Shown here: positions 15,408 to 22,753 of the stretch, piece by piece
How the letters are laid out: each line of letters opens with the position of its first letter
How positions within the stretch are numbered: the first letter of the stretch is position 1
Origin: Thermus hydrothermalis
GTDB taxonomy: Bacteria > Deinococcota > Deinococci > Deinococcales > Thermaceae
Assembly: GCF_022760925.1 (NCBI RefSeq)
Contig: NZ_JAKTNT010000006.1
Span: 1 to 64,000 of the forward strand
DNA length: 64,000 nt
Reading direction: 5' to 3'
Notes under the pieces: model-generated
What the model saw: the letters and a program-made list of their open reading frames with translations, nothing else
Databases searched by the model: none
What the model was told of the DNA's origin: nothing
Translations under genes and position numbers: made by a program

Positions 15408-16051
15408 GTGAGCTTAAAGGGCCTTTCAATGACCTCATCTTCAAAAAGATGAGGGAAATGGGCGTGCAAAGCCTGGAAGAGTTCGCCCGCCGAACCGGCA
15501 TCTCTCGCGGAACGCTGTACTACCTCGTGAAAGGCAGGCAAACGGCGACCGGCACCTGGGTCAAACCCAGCGTGGATACCATCATTGCCCTAGCCAAGGT
15601 TTTAGATGTCCCCGCTCATGAGCTTTTGTACCGGCTAGATCCTGATGCCCCAGGTAGCGAAGTTAGGACCGAGAAGCACGTGCCCATCCTCGGCTACGTA
15701 GGGGGTGGCCCCTCCCAAATGGAGGCCATTGAGGAGCGCACCGTCCCCGTCCGGGTGAAGGGCAATGCCGCACACCTCGTGGCCTTTAAGGTGCGCGGCA
15801 ACTCCATGTGCGCCGGACGCCGGCCCATCTGCGACGGCGACGTCGTGATCGTCAATACCCAGGACAAAGGGCATCCTGGGGCGATCGTGGTGGCCCGTCT
15901 GGAAAACGGGGAGTACGTGGTCAAACTTGTAAAAAACGGCATGCTCGTGTCCACAAACCTGGACGCCAACAACGGCCCCCCTGTGATCCCCGCCGACCAA
16001 GTGGCCGAGATCGTGGGCAGGGTGGTGGAGGTTCGGAGCCGGCTGGATTGA
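15401..16051 (+). CDS. CI/LexA-type prophage repressor (XRE HTH + S24 peptidase)
   Basis: 216 aa from the ATG at 15401. HTH at about residues 22-45 (SLEEFARRTGISRGTLYYLV). The C-terminal S24 domain has the catalytic Ser135 in RGNSM and Lys175 in EYVVKL. The autocleavage region reads GYVGGGP (99-105), with Gly-Gly where LexA and CI have Ala-Gly or Cys-Gly, so self-cleavage may be altered. It should hold the lytic genes off and respond to DNA damage. Mu's own repressor is not of this peptidase type, so the control module resembles lambdoid phages. Confidence 0.9.
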   Translation: MSSELKGPFNDLIFKKMREMGVQSLEEFARRTGISRGTLYYLVKGRQTATGTWVKPSVDTIIALAKVLDVPAHELLYRLDPDAPGSEVRTEKHVPILGYVGGGPSQMEAIEERTVPVRVKGNAAHLVAFKVRGNSMCAGRRPICDGDVVIVNTQDKGHPGAIVVARLENGEYVVKLVKNGMLVSTNLDANNGPPVIPADQVAEIVGRVVEVRSRLD

Positions 16052-16118
16052 CAAAGCCCCAAAACATGCCCTAGACTTGGGCTAAGGTGCGTAAGTGCCC
16101 CCGGGGAAACCCGGGGGC
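16048..16118 (+). promoter_or_regulatory. Rightward late promoter and GNRA hairpin leader, cassette copy 2
   Basis: -35 TTGACA (16048-16053), 18-bp spacer, -10 TAGACT (16072-16077), then GGGCTAAGGTGCGTAAG and the GCCCCCGGG-GAAA-CCCGGGGGC hairpin (16097-16118). It matches 7856-7925 on the other strand almost base for base. The -35 box overlaps the repressor stop codon. Confidence 0.75.
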
Positions 16119-16139
16119 AAAGCCTTTTGGGAGGCGAGC

Positions 16140-16415
16140 ATGCTAAAGCTCATCCGCATCGTATACTTCGCCACCGCCCTGGCGGTTCTGGTAACCGAGG
16201 ACCTGATGGACGGCGTGCCGGGCATTCAGAAGAAGGAGGAGGCCATCAAGCGCATCCGAGACTTGGTCGCCTCCATCCTGGGCTTTTGGCCCGCGTGGCT
16301 GCCCGACAACGTGGTGGGCTGGGCCATTGACCTTATCGTGAGCATCTTCAACCGGGACGGCACCTTTCGCAAAGCAGAAGGCGCTCAAGGCGCCCCCGCG
16401 GGGGCAGGAGCCTAG
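16140..16415 (+). CDS. Small phage membrane-associated protein, 91 aa
   Basis: First gene of the rightward late unit. The ATG at 16140 has a GGGAGG ribosome site. An in-frame GTG at 16095 inside the hairpin would add MPPGKPGG plus seven residues and has the same AAGGTG site as the leftward counterpart. An N-terminal hydrophobic stretch (LIRIVYFATALAVLV) is followed by an amphipathic region (WAIDLIVSIFN). It could be holin-like, but no family is recognised. Confidence 0.6.
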   Translation: MLKLIRIVYFATALAVLVTEDLMDGVPGIQKKEEAIKRIRDLVASILGFWPAWLPDNVVGWAIDLIVSIFNRDGTFRKAEGAQGAPAGAGA

Positions 16416-16587
16416 CACCCCCTCCTGGCCCCTCTCCCCCGAAACCGCCCGCCTGGAAAACCGCGCCTACTGGGGAGTGAAGCTAGGGAGGCCCTATGCC
16501 GAATTTGACCGCCTTCCCCGCGAGTACCAGTACCTCCACCCCGACCTTTTCCGGCACGCTGCGCGCCGCCTTGCAAGAGGCGCCTGA
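16342..16587 (+). other. Overlapping +1-frame open stretch with coding character
   Basis: Between the end of the 91-aa gene and the start of the protease gene, the +1 frame is open for 81 codons. From about 16420 it reads like protein (ENRAYWGVKLGRPYAEFDRL, then EYQYLHPDLFRHAARRLAR) with high third-position GC. It has no ATG; the only usual start is a GTG at 16477 (36 codons). It could be a short overlapping gene or the product of a +1 frameshift from the 91-aa gene. Confidence 0.4.
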
Positions 16588-17506
16588 ACGCATCCCCCTC
16601 CACCCCTTTGGGGAGTTCGTGGGGAACGGGGTCCTCTTCCTCTTTGACGAGGCATCCCTGGCCCAGGTCCTGCGAGAGCTGGCGGAGAGGGGCGTGCCCT
16701 GGGTCCTGGACTTCCATCACCAGACGGTGCGGGTGGAGGAAGGGGAGGCCCAGGAGGCCCCGGCGGCGGGCTTCGTGGTGGGTATTGAAGTAGGGGAAGA
16801 CGGCTTCGTCTATGGCCGTGTGGAATGGTCGGAAACGGGGCGGGAACGGGTCAGCCGGGGAGAGTACGCCTATGTGTCCCCGGTCTTCTACTACGACCCC
16901 ACTCCCGACGCGTCAGGCCGGCACCGGGTGCTGGGCTACCACTCCTTCGCCCTCACCAACAACCCCGGCATCCGGTTCCAAAAGCGCATTGAAGCGGAGG
17001 CGGACATGCTGGAAAGGTTTAGGCAAGCGCTGGGGCTGCCGCCCCAGGCCGGTGAGGATGAAGTTTTCACCGCTCTGGAAAACCTGCGGCGGGAAGCGGA
17101 TGTGGGCCGGGTGGTCCTAGAGCTCGGCCTCGGGGCAGGAGATGCCACGGAGCTCAAGGCCACGCTCCTCCGGCTCCTGGCAGCCCAGGAGGCCCTCGCG
17201 GAGCTGGAGCGCACCCGCCAAGAGCTCGCGGCGCTCCAAGCCCAGACCCGCGAGGAAAGGGCCCAAGCCCTGGTGCGGGCGGCGCTGGAAGAGGGGCGCA
17301 TCCTGCCCCACCAGCGCGAGTTCTGGCTGGCCCAAGCCCGGGCGGATCTGGAGGCCACCGAAAAGGCCCTCGCGGGCCTGCCCCGACTGGTACCCACGGA
17401 GCTCCCTAAAGCGGAAGCGCGCTCCAGCCTAGAGCGCGACCCCGCCGAGGAGCTCCGGCGAAAGCTAGGGGTCAGCGACGAAGCGTGGAGGAAGTACGGA
17501 GGCTGA
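16496..17506 (+). CDS. Prophage protease/scaffold, Mu gp32 (I) family
   Basis: In Mu the I gene encodes the head-maturation protease, and its C-terminal part acts as scaffold Z. This 336-aa protein has the family block RGEYAYVSPVFYYDP and GYHSFALTNNPGIRF (about 125-165). A long Glu/Arg-rich coiled C-terminus typical of scaffolds follows. The first 20 residues are Ser/Thr-rich and overlap the +1-frame stretch, so a later start is possible. AGGGAGG precedes the ATG. Confidence 0.85.
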   Translation: MPNLTAFPASTSTSTPTFSGTLRAALQEAPERIPLHPFGEFVGNGVLFLFDEASLAQVLRELAERGVPWVLDFHHQTVRVEEGEAQEAPAAGFVVGIEVGEDGFVYGRVEWSETGRERVSRGEYAYVSPVFYYDPTPDASGRHRVLGYHSFALTNNPGIRFQKRIEAEADMLERFRQALGLPPQAGEDEVFTALENLRREADVGRVVLELGLGAGDATELKATLLRLLAAQEALAELERTRQELAALQAQTREERAQALVRAALEEGRILPHQREFWLAQARADLEATEKALAGLPRLVPTELPKAEARSSLERDPAEELRRKLGVSDEAWRKYGG

Positions 17507-17509
17507 ACC

Positions 17510-17899
17510 ATGTTTGACACGGAATATTGGGCCGACGAGCGCGTTCTCTCCCTGCCGGTAAAGGCCGGCGCCGTCATCCGGCAGGGGGCTCTCGTCATGG
17601 TGAGCGGGGGCTACGCCGAGGAAGCGGGGCCCGGCACGGGGAAGATCGCCCTGGGCGTGGCCCAGGAGAGCGTGGACAACACCGGGGGCGCCGACGGGGC
17701 GAAAAAGGTCCTCGTGCGCCGTGGGGTCTTCCGGTTTGAAAACGACCCGGCGGACCCCGTGGGGCCCACGGAGCTGGGGAAGGACGTCTACGCTACCGGG
17801 CCCAACACCGTGGCCAAGACGGGCACCGGCCGTTCCAAGGCTGGGCGCCTCCTGCGGCTTGACCCGGACGGCGTTGGCGTTTGGGTGGAGGTGTGGTAA
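17510..17899 (+). CDS. Capsid decoration-type protein (DUF2190-like)
   Basis: 129 aa, beta-rich, between the protease and the major head gene. KAGAVIRQGALVMVSGGYAE, then KIALGVAQESVDNTGG and KKVLVRRGVFRF match the general pattern of small head-stabilising proteins. Its stop overlaps the next ATG as TAATG. Position and fold suggest decoration of the capsid. Confidence 0.65.
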   Translation: MFDTEYWADERVLSLPVKAGAVIRQGALVMVSGGYAEEAGPGTGKIALGVAQESVDNTGGADGAKKVLVRRGVFRFENDPADPVGPTELGKDVYATGPNTVAKTGTGRSKAGRLLRLDPDGVGVWVEVW

Positions 17900-18795
17900 T
17901 GCTCCTGAACCGCGAGAATCTGCAGTCCCTGAGCCGGACCCTACGCGCCCTGGTCTTCCAGACCCGGGACAGCTACACCCCCTTCTGGCCCCGCATCGCC
18001 CTGGAGGCGCGCACCGAGGGGCGGGTGGGCGTTTACTCGTGGATCGAGGACTTCCCCGTGATGCGGCCTTGGGAGGGGGAGCGCCAGGTGCAGAACCTCT
18101 CCCTGCGCACCGTGGAGCTCGTGAACGGCGACTGGGAGCTAACTTTCGCTGTCAACCGCAACGACGTGGAGGACGACCTACTGGACCAGATCAGTGCCAA
18201 CGCCCGCGAGTACGCCTTCCGCTGGGCCCAGCATGACGACTACCTCATCACCACGCTCCTGGTGGAGGGATTCCAGCGCAAGGGACCGGACGGAGCGAAC
18301 TTCTTCGGCACGCACCGGGTGGGTAAGGGGCAGTTCTCCAACGCTGGCACCGCGCCCCTTTCCCGGGAGTCCTTCCGCGCCGCCCTCACCCAGATGCGGT
18401 CGCTCACGGATAGCCGGGGCTACCCCTTGGGGTTCTTCTACGGCAAGCCCATCCTCATGGTGGGGCCCTCCCTGGAGTACGCCGCGAAGGAGATCGTGGA
18501 GCTCCCCACCCTGCCCCAGGGCGGGGCGAACCCCGACTACGGGGCGGCGGAAATCCTCGTGAACCCGTGGTTGGCGGGCCCCTACGCCAACTACTGGTTC
18601 CTGGTGGACGGCACCCGGCCCATCCGGCCCCTGGTCCTGCAGCGGCGCCGCGACCCCGAGTGGGTGGCCAAGGTGGACCCCGAGGACGAGAACGTCTTCA
18701 AGCACAACCAGTTCGTCTTCGGGGTGAGCGAGCGGAAGGCGGCGGGCTACCTCTACTGGCAGCTCGCCTACGGGTCCACGGGCGCCGGTAGCTGA
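17899..18795 (+). CDS. Major head protein, Mu gpT-like
   Basis: The capsid subunit. 298 aa from the ATG at 17899, which overlaps the previous TAA. Family features include LRALVFQTRDSYTPFWPRIA at the N-terminus, WIEDFPVMRPWEGERQVQNL, and the C-terminal LAYGSTGAG ending. The size matches Mu gpT (305 aa). It ends one base inside the gp36-like start codon. Confidence 0.9.
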   Translation: MLLNRENLQSLSRTLRALVFQTRDSYTPFWPRIALEARTEGRVGVYSWIEDFPVMRPWEGERQVQNLSLRTVELVNGDWELTFAVNRNDVEDDLLDQISANAREYAFRWAQHDDYLITTLLVEGFQRKGPDGANFFGTHRVGKGQFSNAGTAPLSRESFRAALTQMRSLTDSRGYPLGFFYGKPILMVGPSLEYAAKEIVELPTLPQGGANPDYGAAEILVNPWLAGPYANYWFLVDGTRPIRPLVLQRRRDPEWVAKVDPEDENVFKHNQFVFGVSERKAAGYLYWQLAYGSTGAGS

Positions 18796-19232
18796 TGATC
18801 ACCCTGGAGGACCTCCGCCACGCCTTACCTGAGGACGTCCTCCTCCAACTGGTGGACGAGGAGGGAGCGGGGGCCCTCACCCCCGAGGGGGAGGCCCGGG
18901 CCCAGGCCGCCCTCCGCGAGGCGTGGGGGGAGGTGGAAAGCTACCTGGCCCAGCGGTACGCTCTCCCCCTCCCTGCCTTGCCGGAGGTCCTCCGGGCCAA
19001 AGCGGTGGACATCGCCGTCTACCGCCTCATGATGCGGCGGGGCATCCGGCCCGGCACCGCCGACGAGGCGGTCATCGGGCGGTACCGGGACGCCGTGGCT
19101 TTCCTGAAGGACGTGGCCTTGGGCAGAGCCTCCCTCCCCTTACCGCCCGCCGGGGAGCCGGTGAGGCCCCGGGGAGGCGCCAGCCTCCGAGGGAAGCGGG
19201 TCTTCAGTCGGGAAAGCCTGGAGGACTTCTGA
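18795..19232 (+). CDS. Mu gp36-like head-tail protein (DUF1320)
   Basis: 145 aa. MITLEDLRHALPEDVLLQLV and the helical core WGEVESYLAQRYALPLPALP, then KAVDIAVYRLMMRRG, are the DUF1320 signature. These proteins act as head completion or connector proteins between capsid and tail (inferred from family). The stop overlaps the next ATG as TGATG. Confidence 0.88.
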   Translation: MITLEDLRHALPEDVLLQLVDEEGAGALTPEGEARAQAALREAWGEVESYLAQRYALPLPALPEVLRAKAVDIAVYRLMMRRGIRPGTADEAVIGRYRDAVAFLKDVALGRASLPLPPAGEPVRPRGGASLRGKRVFSRESLEDF

Positions 19233-19726
19233 TGGGCGTGCGGCTCACGGGGGACTGGCAGGAGCTCCACCGGGCCCTGCGGCGGGTTGTCCGCGGGGTG
19301 CCCGAGGAGGTGAAGCGGGCCATCGCCGAGGGCATCACGTCCCGGACCCTCCGGCGCTTTGACGAGCAACGGGCCCCCGACGGCTCCCCCTGGCCCCCCC
19401 TCTCCCCCGCCACCCTAATGGCGGAGGTGGGGCCCCGGGACCGCCTGAAGCGGGGAGGAATCTCGGCCCGGGCCCAGCGGCGCATGGCCTTGCGCAAGGC
19501 CCTCGTCCGCACCGGACGCCTGAAGAACTCCATCTCCTGGAAGGTGGCTGGGAACGCCATCGCCGTGGGCACGAACGTCCTCTACGCCCGGATCCACCAG
19601 TTCGGGGGACTGGCGGGACGGAACCGGAAGGTGCCCATCCCCGCCCGGCCCTTCCTGGGCATATCCCGTGAGGACCAGGAAGAGGCGGCGGAGCTCCTGC
19701 GGGCGTGGCTGAGGAGATCCCGATGA
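19232..19726 (+). CDS. Phage virion morphogenesis protein, Mu gpG type
   Basis: 164 aa. Mu G and P2 gpS relatives help complete or join tails. The family pattern is seen in RFDEQRAPDGSPWPPLSPAT (about 50-69), LVRTGRLKNSISWKV and VLYARIHQFGG, ending with ARPFLGIS. In Mu this gene lies next to F (gp30); here it has moved to the rightward arm, after gp36. The start is the ATG at 19232, overlapping the previous TGA. Confidence 0.88.
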   Translation: MGVRLTGDWQELHRALRRVVRGVPEEVKRAIAEGITSRTLRRFDEQRAPDGSPWPPLSPATLMAEVGPRDRLKRGGISARAQRRMALRKALVRTGRLKNSISWKVAGNAIAVGTNVLYARIHQFGGLAGRNRKVPIPARPFLGISREDQEEAAELLRAWLRRSR

Positions 19727-20214
19727 TCGCCCCCGTGATCGGCTACCTGGCCGCGGCCTGCCGCCACGCCGGCCTCCCCCCGCAGCGGGTGCTGGTGGGG
19801 AAGACCCGGGAGGAGGCCTACCGCACCTCCCCCGCCGCCCTCATCCAGCCCATCACGGGGAGCCTCCGGCGGGACGGGAGCCGGGTGGTGGCCGGGCCTC
19901 CCCAAGCCCGGCGCCGGCTCTACCGCGGCCTAGCCCGCTTCCGGGTGGAGCTTTACGCCCGTACCCCGGAGGAGCGGGACCACATGCTGGCGGGGGTCCT
20001 CCACTACCTCTGGAACACCCCCCTGGTGGTGGGGGATGACCCCCAGGCCAAGCTGAACGACATCACCCTCTCGTTCATAGACGAGGAGGGCATTCTGGTG
20101 GGCGAAAACGCCGTGGCCTTGGAGGTCCCCGTGGAGATCGCCCTCTACGAAGACACCCCTTGGGTGCCCATCACCGTGGAAGTGGAGGAGATGGGCTTCG
20201 CAACGGAGGTCTAA
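19723..20214 (+). CDS. Mu gp37-like tail protein (DUF1834)
   Basis: 163 aa from the ATG at 19723 (ATGA overlap with gpG). A GTG at 19705 would add six residues. RVLVGKTREEAYRTSPAALI and RRRLYRGLARFRVELYARTP are typical of the small head-tail joining proteins at this place in Mu. A tail-terminator-like role is inferred. Confidence 0.8.
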   Translation: MIAPVIGYLAAACRHAGLPPQRVLVGKTREEAYRTSPAALIQPITGSLRRDGSRVVAGPPQARRRLYRGLARFRVELYARTPEERDHMLAGVLHYLWNTPLVVGDDPQAKLNDITLSFIDEEGILVGENAVALEVPVEIALYEDTPWVPITVEVEEMGFATEV

Positions 20215-20215
20215 G

Positions 20216-20416
20216 ATGCCGGAAAAGGAGAAGGAACCGCCCGTGGAACACCCCACCGTGGAGGAGCACGCCGAGGCCCTGAAGGTGCCCGCTTGGGCCT
20301 TCGCCGGCCTCCGGGTGCGCATGGGATGGGCCGTGGGGACCCGCATCCCCCGCGCCCAGTTTGAACGGGCCCTGAGGGAGTTCCTGGAGGGGCCCACCGC
20401 AAAGGAGGGTAGCTGA
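20216..20416 (+). CDS. Mu gp38-like small protein
   Basis: 66 aa between the gp37 and sheath homologues, as in Mu. A Glu/Pro-rich N-terminus is followed by LKVPAWAFAGLRVRMGWAVG, reminiscent of DUF2635 proteins. The role is unknown. Its stop overlaps the sheath ATG (TGATG). Confidence 0.6.
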   Translation: MPEKEKEPPVEHPTVEEHAEALKVPAWAFAGLRVRMGWAVGTRIPRAQFERALREFLEGPTAKEGS

Positions 20417-21831
20417 TGGCCCGTCTACCCGGCGTATACCCTGAGATCTTGGATGGCGGCCTGGGCATCGTGGCCCCGAGCGGCGAGGGGCAACGCGTGG
20501 TCGTGGGGGTGAGCGCCCAAGGACCCGTGGAGCAAATCCTGGGGTTCGCCGACCTGTCCCAGGTAGCCGCTACCCTGGGCTCGGGCCCGCTGGCCCGCGC
20601 CGTGGCCGACCAGCTCGCCTATGGGGGCGGACCCGTATACGCGGTGCGCGCCCGGGGCGACATCGCCGGTTCCGTGACGGCGGACAGCGCGAATCCCACC
20701 AGCCCCGGGGTGACCCTCACAGGGGACCCCCTGGACGCCTACGACATCGTGGTGAGGATCGTCCGGGGAGGGGCCCTGGGCACGGCCACCTTCACCTGGA
20801 GCCTGGACGGCGGGGATACGGTCAGTCTGGAAACCGTCACCGCCCCCACCTTCGCCCTGACCGGCACCGGGCTCACACTGAACTTCGCCACGGGCACCTA
20901 CGCCGCCGGGGCCACCTACCGCTTCCGGACCACGGCTCCGAAGGCGAGCGTGGCGAGCGTCCAGGACGCCATTCGGGTCGCGCTGGACTCGCCCTTGAAG
21001 TACGAGTACATCCAGGTGGCTCAGCCCACGGACGCCGCCATGTGGGCGGCTTTGGACGCCCTCGCCCAGGAAGCCCTTAGCCGCTTCCGCTACATGTGGT
21101 TCCTCACGGAGACCGTTCCCCCCGGGAACGACGCGGACGCCTGGGTCAACGCTCGGCTCGCCGAGAAGCAGAACTTCACCTCGGACCGGGTCATGATCGT
21201 GGCCGCCTGGGCCGAGGTGGTGGACACCCTCACCGGCAGGCTGGAGGTGCAAAGCCTGGCCTCCCGGGTGGGGGCCCGCATCAGCAAAATCAAGCCCCAC
21301 ATCTCCCCCGCCTGGGTACGGCTCGGCCCCCTGCCGGGCGTGGTGCAGATGGCCCCCTTCGTGGAAACCTCCTTCGGCAAGCAGAGCCTTTTCAACAACG
21401 CCCACGCCCTGGCCTTGGACCAGGCCGGCTTCACCACCATGTACCGCCTGATCGGCCGCGACGGCTGGTACCTGGTGGAAGGGCGCATGGCCGCCGCGCC
21501 CACCAGCGACTTCAAACTGGTCCAGAACCGGCGCGTGATGGACAAGGCGGCTACCCAGGTCCGGGAGAGCCTCCTGGACTTCGTGCAGTGGCACGTGGAC
21601 CCCTTGGTCCTGGACGCCAGCCTGGCCAGCCTCATCGCCCGGGCCTCCGCGCCCCTCCGCCTCATGCAGGCCGGTGGGGAGATCTCCCGCGGGCGGGTGG
21701 TGGTACCCCCCGGCCAGGATATCCTCGCCTCCCAACGGCTACGGCTTCAGGTGCGCATCGTGCCCCTCGGGTACCTGCGGGAGATCGAGGCCGAGCTCAG
21801 CTTCGAGAACCCCTTCCTCCAGGTGGCGTAA
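20416..21831 (+). CDS. Contractile tail sheath protein, Mu gpL-like
   Basis: 471 aa. The family N-terminus LPGVYPEI is followed by RVVVGVSAQGPVEQILGFAD. A variable inserted beta domain (about 95-190, rich in Thr and Gly) leads back into conserved sheath core (AGFTTMYRLIGRDGWYLVEG, then IVPLGYLREIEAELSFENPF). A sheath gene makes this a myovirus with a contractile tail. Confidence 0.9.
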   Translation: MARLPGVYPEILDGGLGIVAPSGEGQRVVVGVSAQGPVEQILGFADLSQVAATLGSGPLARAVADQLAYGGGPVYAVRARGDIAGSVTADSANPTSPGVTLTGDPLDAYDIVVRIVRGGALGTATFTWSLDGGDTVSLETVTAPTFALTGTGLTLNFATGTYAAGATYRFRTTAPKASVASVQDAIRVALDSPLKYEYIQVAQPTDAAMWAALDALAQEALSRFRYMWFLTETVPPGNDADAWVNARLAEKQNFTSDRVMIVAAWAEVVDTLTGRLEVQSLASRVGARISKIKPHISPAWVRLGPLPGVVQMAPFVETSFGKQSLFNNAHALALDQAGFTTMYRLIGRDGWYLVEGRMAAAPTSDFKLVQNRRVMDKAATQVRESLLDFVQWHVDPLVLDASLASLIARASAPLRLMQAGGEISRGRVVVPPGQDILASQRLRLQVRIVPLGYLREIEAELSFENPFLQVA

Positions 21832-21843
21832 GGGAGGTGAAGC

Positions 21844-22239
21844 ATGCCCATTAACGGCCGGTACTACGACTGGGAAAGCATTACCATCCAGGTGAACGGC
21901 GCCACCTTGGCGGACGTCCTTTCCATTGAGTACGAGGACTCCGAAAAGGTCAACGCCGTCTACGGGAAAGGCCGTACGCCGAGGGGCTACACCAAGGGGA
22001 ACTGGGAGGGCTCTGGGAAGCTCACGCTCCTCCGGGAGGAGTACGAGCGGCTCGGGAACCCCTTCGCCCTAAAGCCTTTTGACATCGTGGTCTCCTACGC
22101 CAAAGAGGGGGGTACCAAGACCGATACCCTGAAGGAATGCCTCTTCACCAAGCGAAGCTTCAGCGGCGTGGAGCAGGATACCGAGCGCATCACCGTGGAG
22201 CTGGAGTTCACCATCCTGGGCGGCATTGAGCACAGCTAG
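21844..22239 (+). CDS. Tail tube protein, Mu gpM-like
   Basis: 131 aa, the inner tube of the contractile tail. Beta-rich, with YYDWESITIQVNGATLADVL and the tube-family block VYGKGRTPRGYTKGNWEGSG. A GGGAGGTG ribosome site precedes the ATG. The sheath-tube-chaperone order is that of Mu. Confidence 0.88.
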   Translation: MPINGRYYDWESITIQVNGATLADVLSIEYEDSEKVNAVYGKGRTPRGYTKGNWEGSGKLTLLREEYERLGNPFALKPFDIVVSYAKEGGTKTDTLKECLFTKRSFSGVEQDTERITVELEFTILGGIEHS

Positions 22240-22247
22240 GAGACGTT

Positions 22248-22493
22248 ATGGCGCAAACCTTCTTTTCCCTCACCCACGGGGACCAGACCTACACCTTCCG
22301 CAAGCCCGACATCGCCCAGGTGGACCGCCTCCTGGCGCGCATGCCCAAGGCCCCCCTCTCCGCCGCCATTGACTTCACCCGGGAGTTGGCCTTGGAGCCC
22401 GAGGCCTGGGCCGCCGCCATCACCGCTTCCCCGGCCCTGGCCCTCACGGCCGCCAATGGCATCCTGGAGGCCCTGGGTTTCCAGGCCGGCTAG
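22248..22493 (+). CDS. Tail assembly chaperone, short form (Mu gp41-like)
   Basis: 81 aa. Located directly after the tube gene, where Mu gp41 and lambda gpG lie. FFSLTHGDQTYTFRKPDIAQ and an Ala-rich helical remainder fit gp41. Codons 77-78 contain the slippery sequence GGGTTTC, allowing a longer form by -1 frameshift. Such chaperones bind the tape-measure protein, which this prophage lacks. Confidence 0.85.
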   Translation: MAQTFFSLTHGDQTYTFRKPDIAQVDRLLARMPKAPLSAAIDFTRELALEPEAWAAAITASPALALTAANGILEALGFQAG

Positions 22494-22648
22494 CTGAGCT
22501 GGAGCGGGACCCACCGCCCCTCGCCCAGCTCTCCGCCCTCATCCGGCACTGGCTACACCGCGAGCCCCCTGATGACCCCGAGGCCTTCCTAGAGCTCGCC
22601 CGCCAGGCCCTCTGGCTGGAAAGGCGCTACCACCCCCGCTCCTCTTAG
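22248..22648 (+). CDS. Tail assembly chaperone, -1 frameshift extended form
   Basis: If the ribosome slips back one base after codon 78 (22479-22481), reading continues for 55 codons to TAG at 22646. The added part (ELERDPPPLAQLSALIRHWL, then DDPEAFLELARQALWLERRY) has normal Thermus codon use and no other start codon. The total is 133 aa. This is the gpG-gpGT arrangement known in most long-tailed phages; Mu itself is reported to use a -2 shift. Confidence 0.75.
22475..22481 (+). other. Programmed -1 frameshift site GGGTTTC
   Basis: A canonical X XXY YYZ heptamer in the correct phase (G GGT TTC), ten bases before the zero-frame stop. The GC-rich hairpin at 22634-22656 is too far away to act as the stimulator. 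Confidence 0.75.
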
Positions 22649-22656
22649 GAGCGGGG
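22634..22656 (+). terminator. Hairpin at the end of the rightward arm
   Basis: Perfect 10-bp arms CCCCGCTCCT / AGGAGCGGGG with a 3-base loop that spans the stop of the extended chaperone. There is no T-tract. It may terminate the truncated late transcript. Confidence 0.45.
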
Positions 22657-22670
22657 TAAGGCTTTGCGGA

Positions 22671-22696
22671 TTTGTGGCCAACCCCTTGGCCACAAA
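22671..22696. terminator. Perfect 11-bp hairpin after the prophage arm
   Basis: TTTGTGGCCAA and TTGGCCACAAA flank CCCC. The arms begin with A/T runs, so it could act as a bidirectional terminator, or mark the original end of a unit now joined to other DNA. Confidence 0.45.
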
Positions 22697-22753
22697 TAAG
22701 CGCTCAGGCAGATCGGCCCCAGGCGCGTGGAGAACGGGGGAAAGCGCATAGGG

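Larger units (their letters stand above)
2334..22700. mobile_element. Mu-like transposable prophage, incomplete
   Basis: A MuA-type DDE transposase next to a MuB-type AAA ATPase, plus the Mu set of gp27, gp28, gp29, gp30, gp32, gpT, gp36, gpG, gp37, gpL sheath, gpM tube and gp41 homologues, define a Mu-like myovirus prophage. Unlike Mu, the head-entry genes (gp25-gp30 types) lie at the end of the leftward early arm, while protease, capsid and tail genes run rightward behind the repressor. Genes after the tail chaperone are absent. Terminal transposase sites and a target duplication were not identified, so the outer limits are approximate. Confidence 0.9.
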
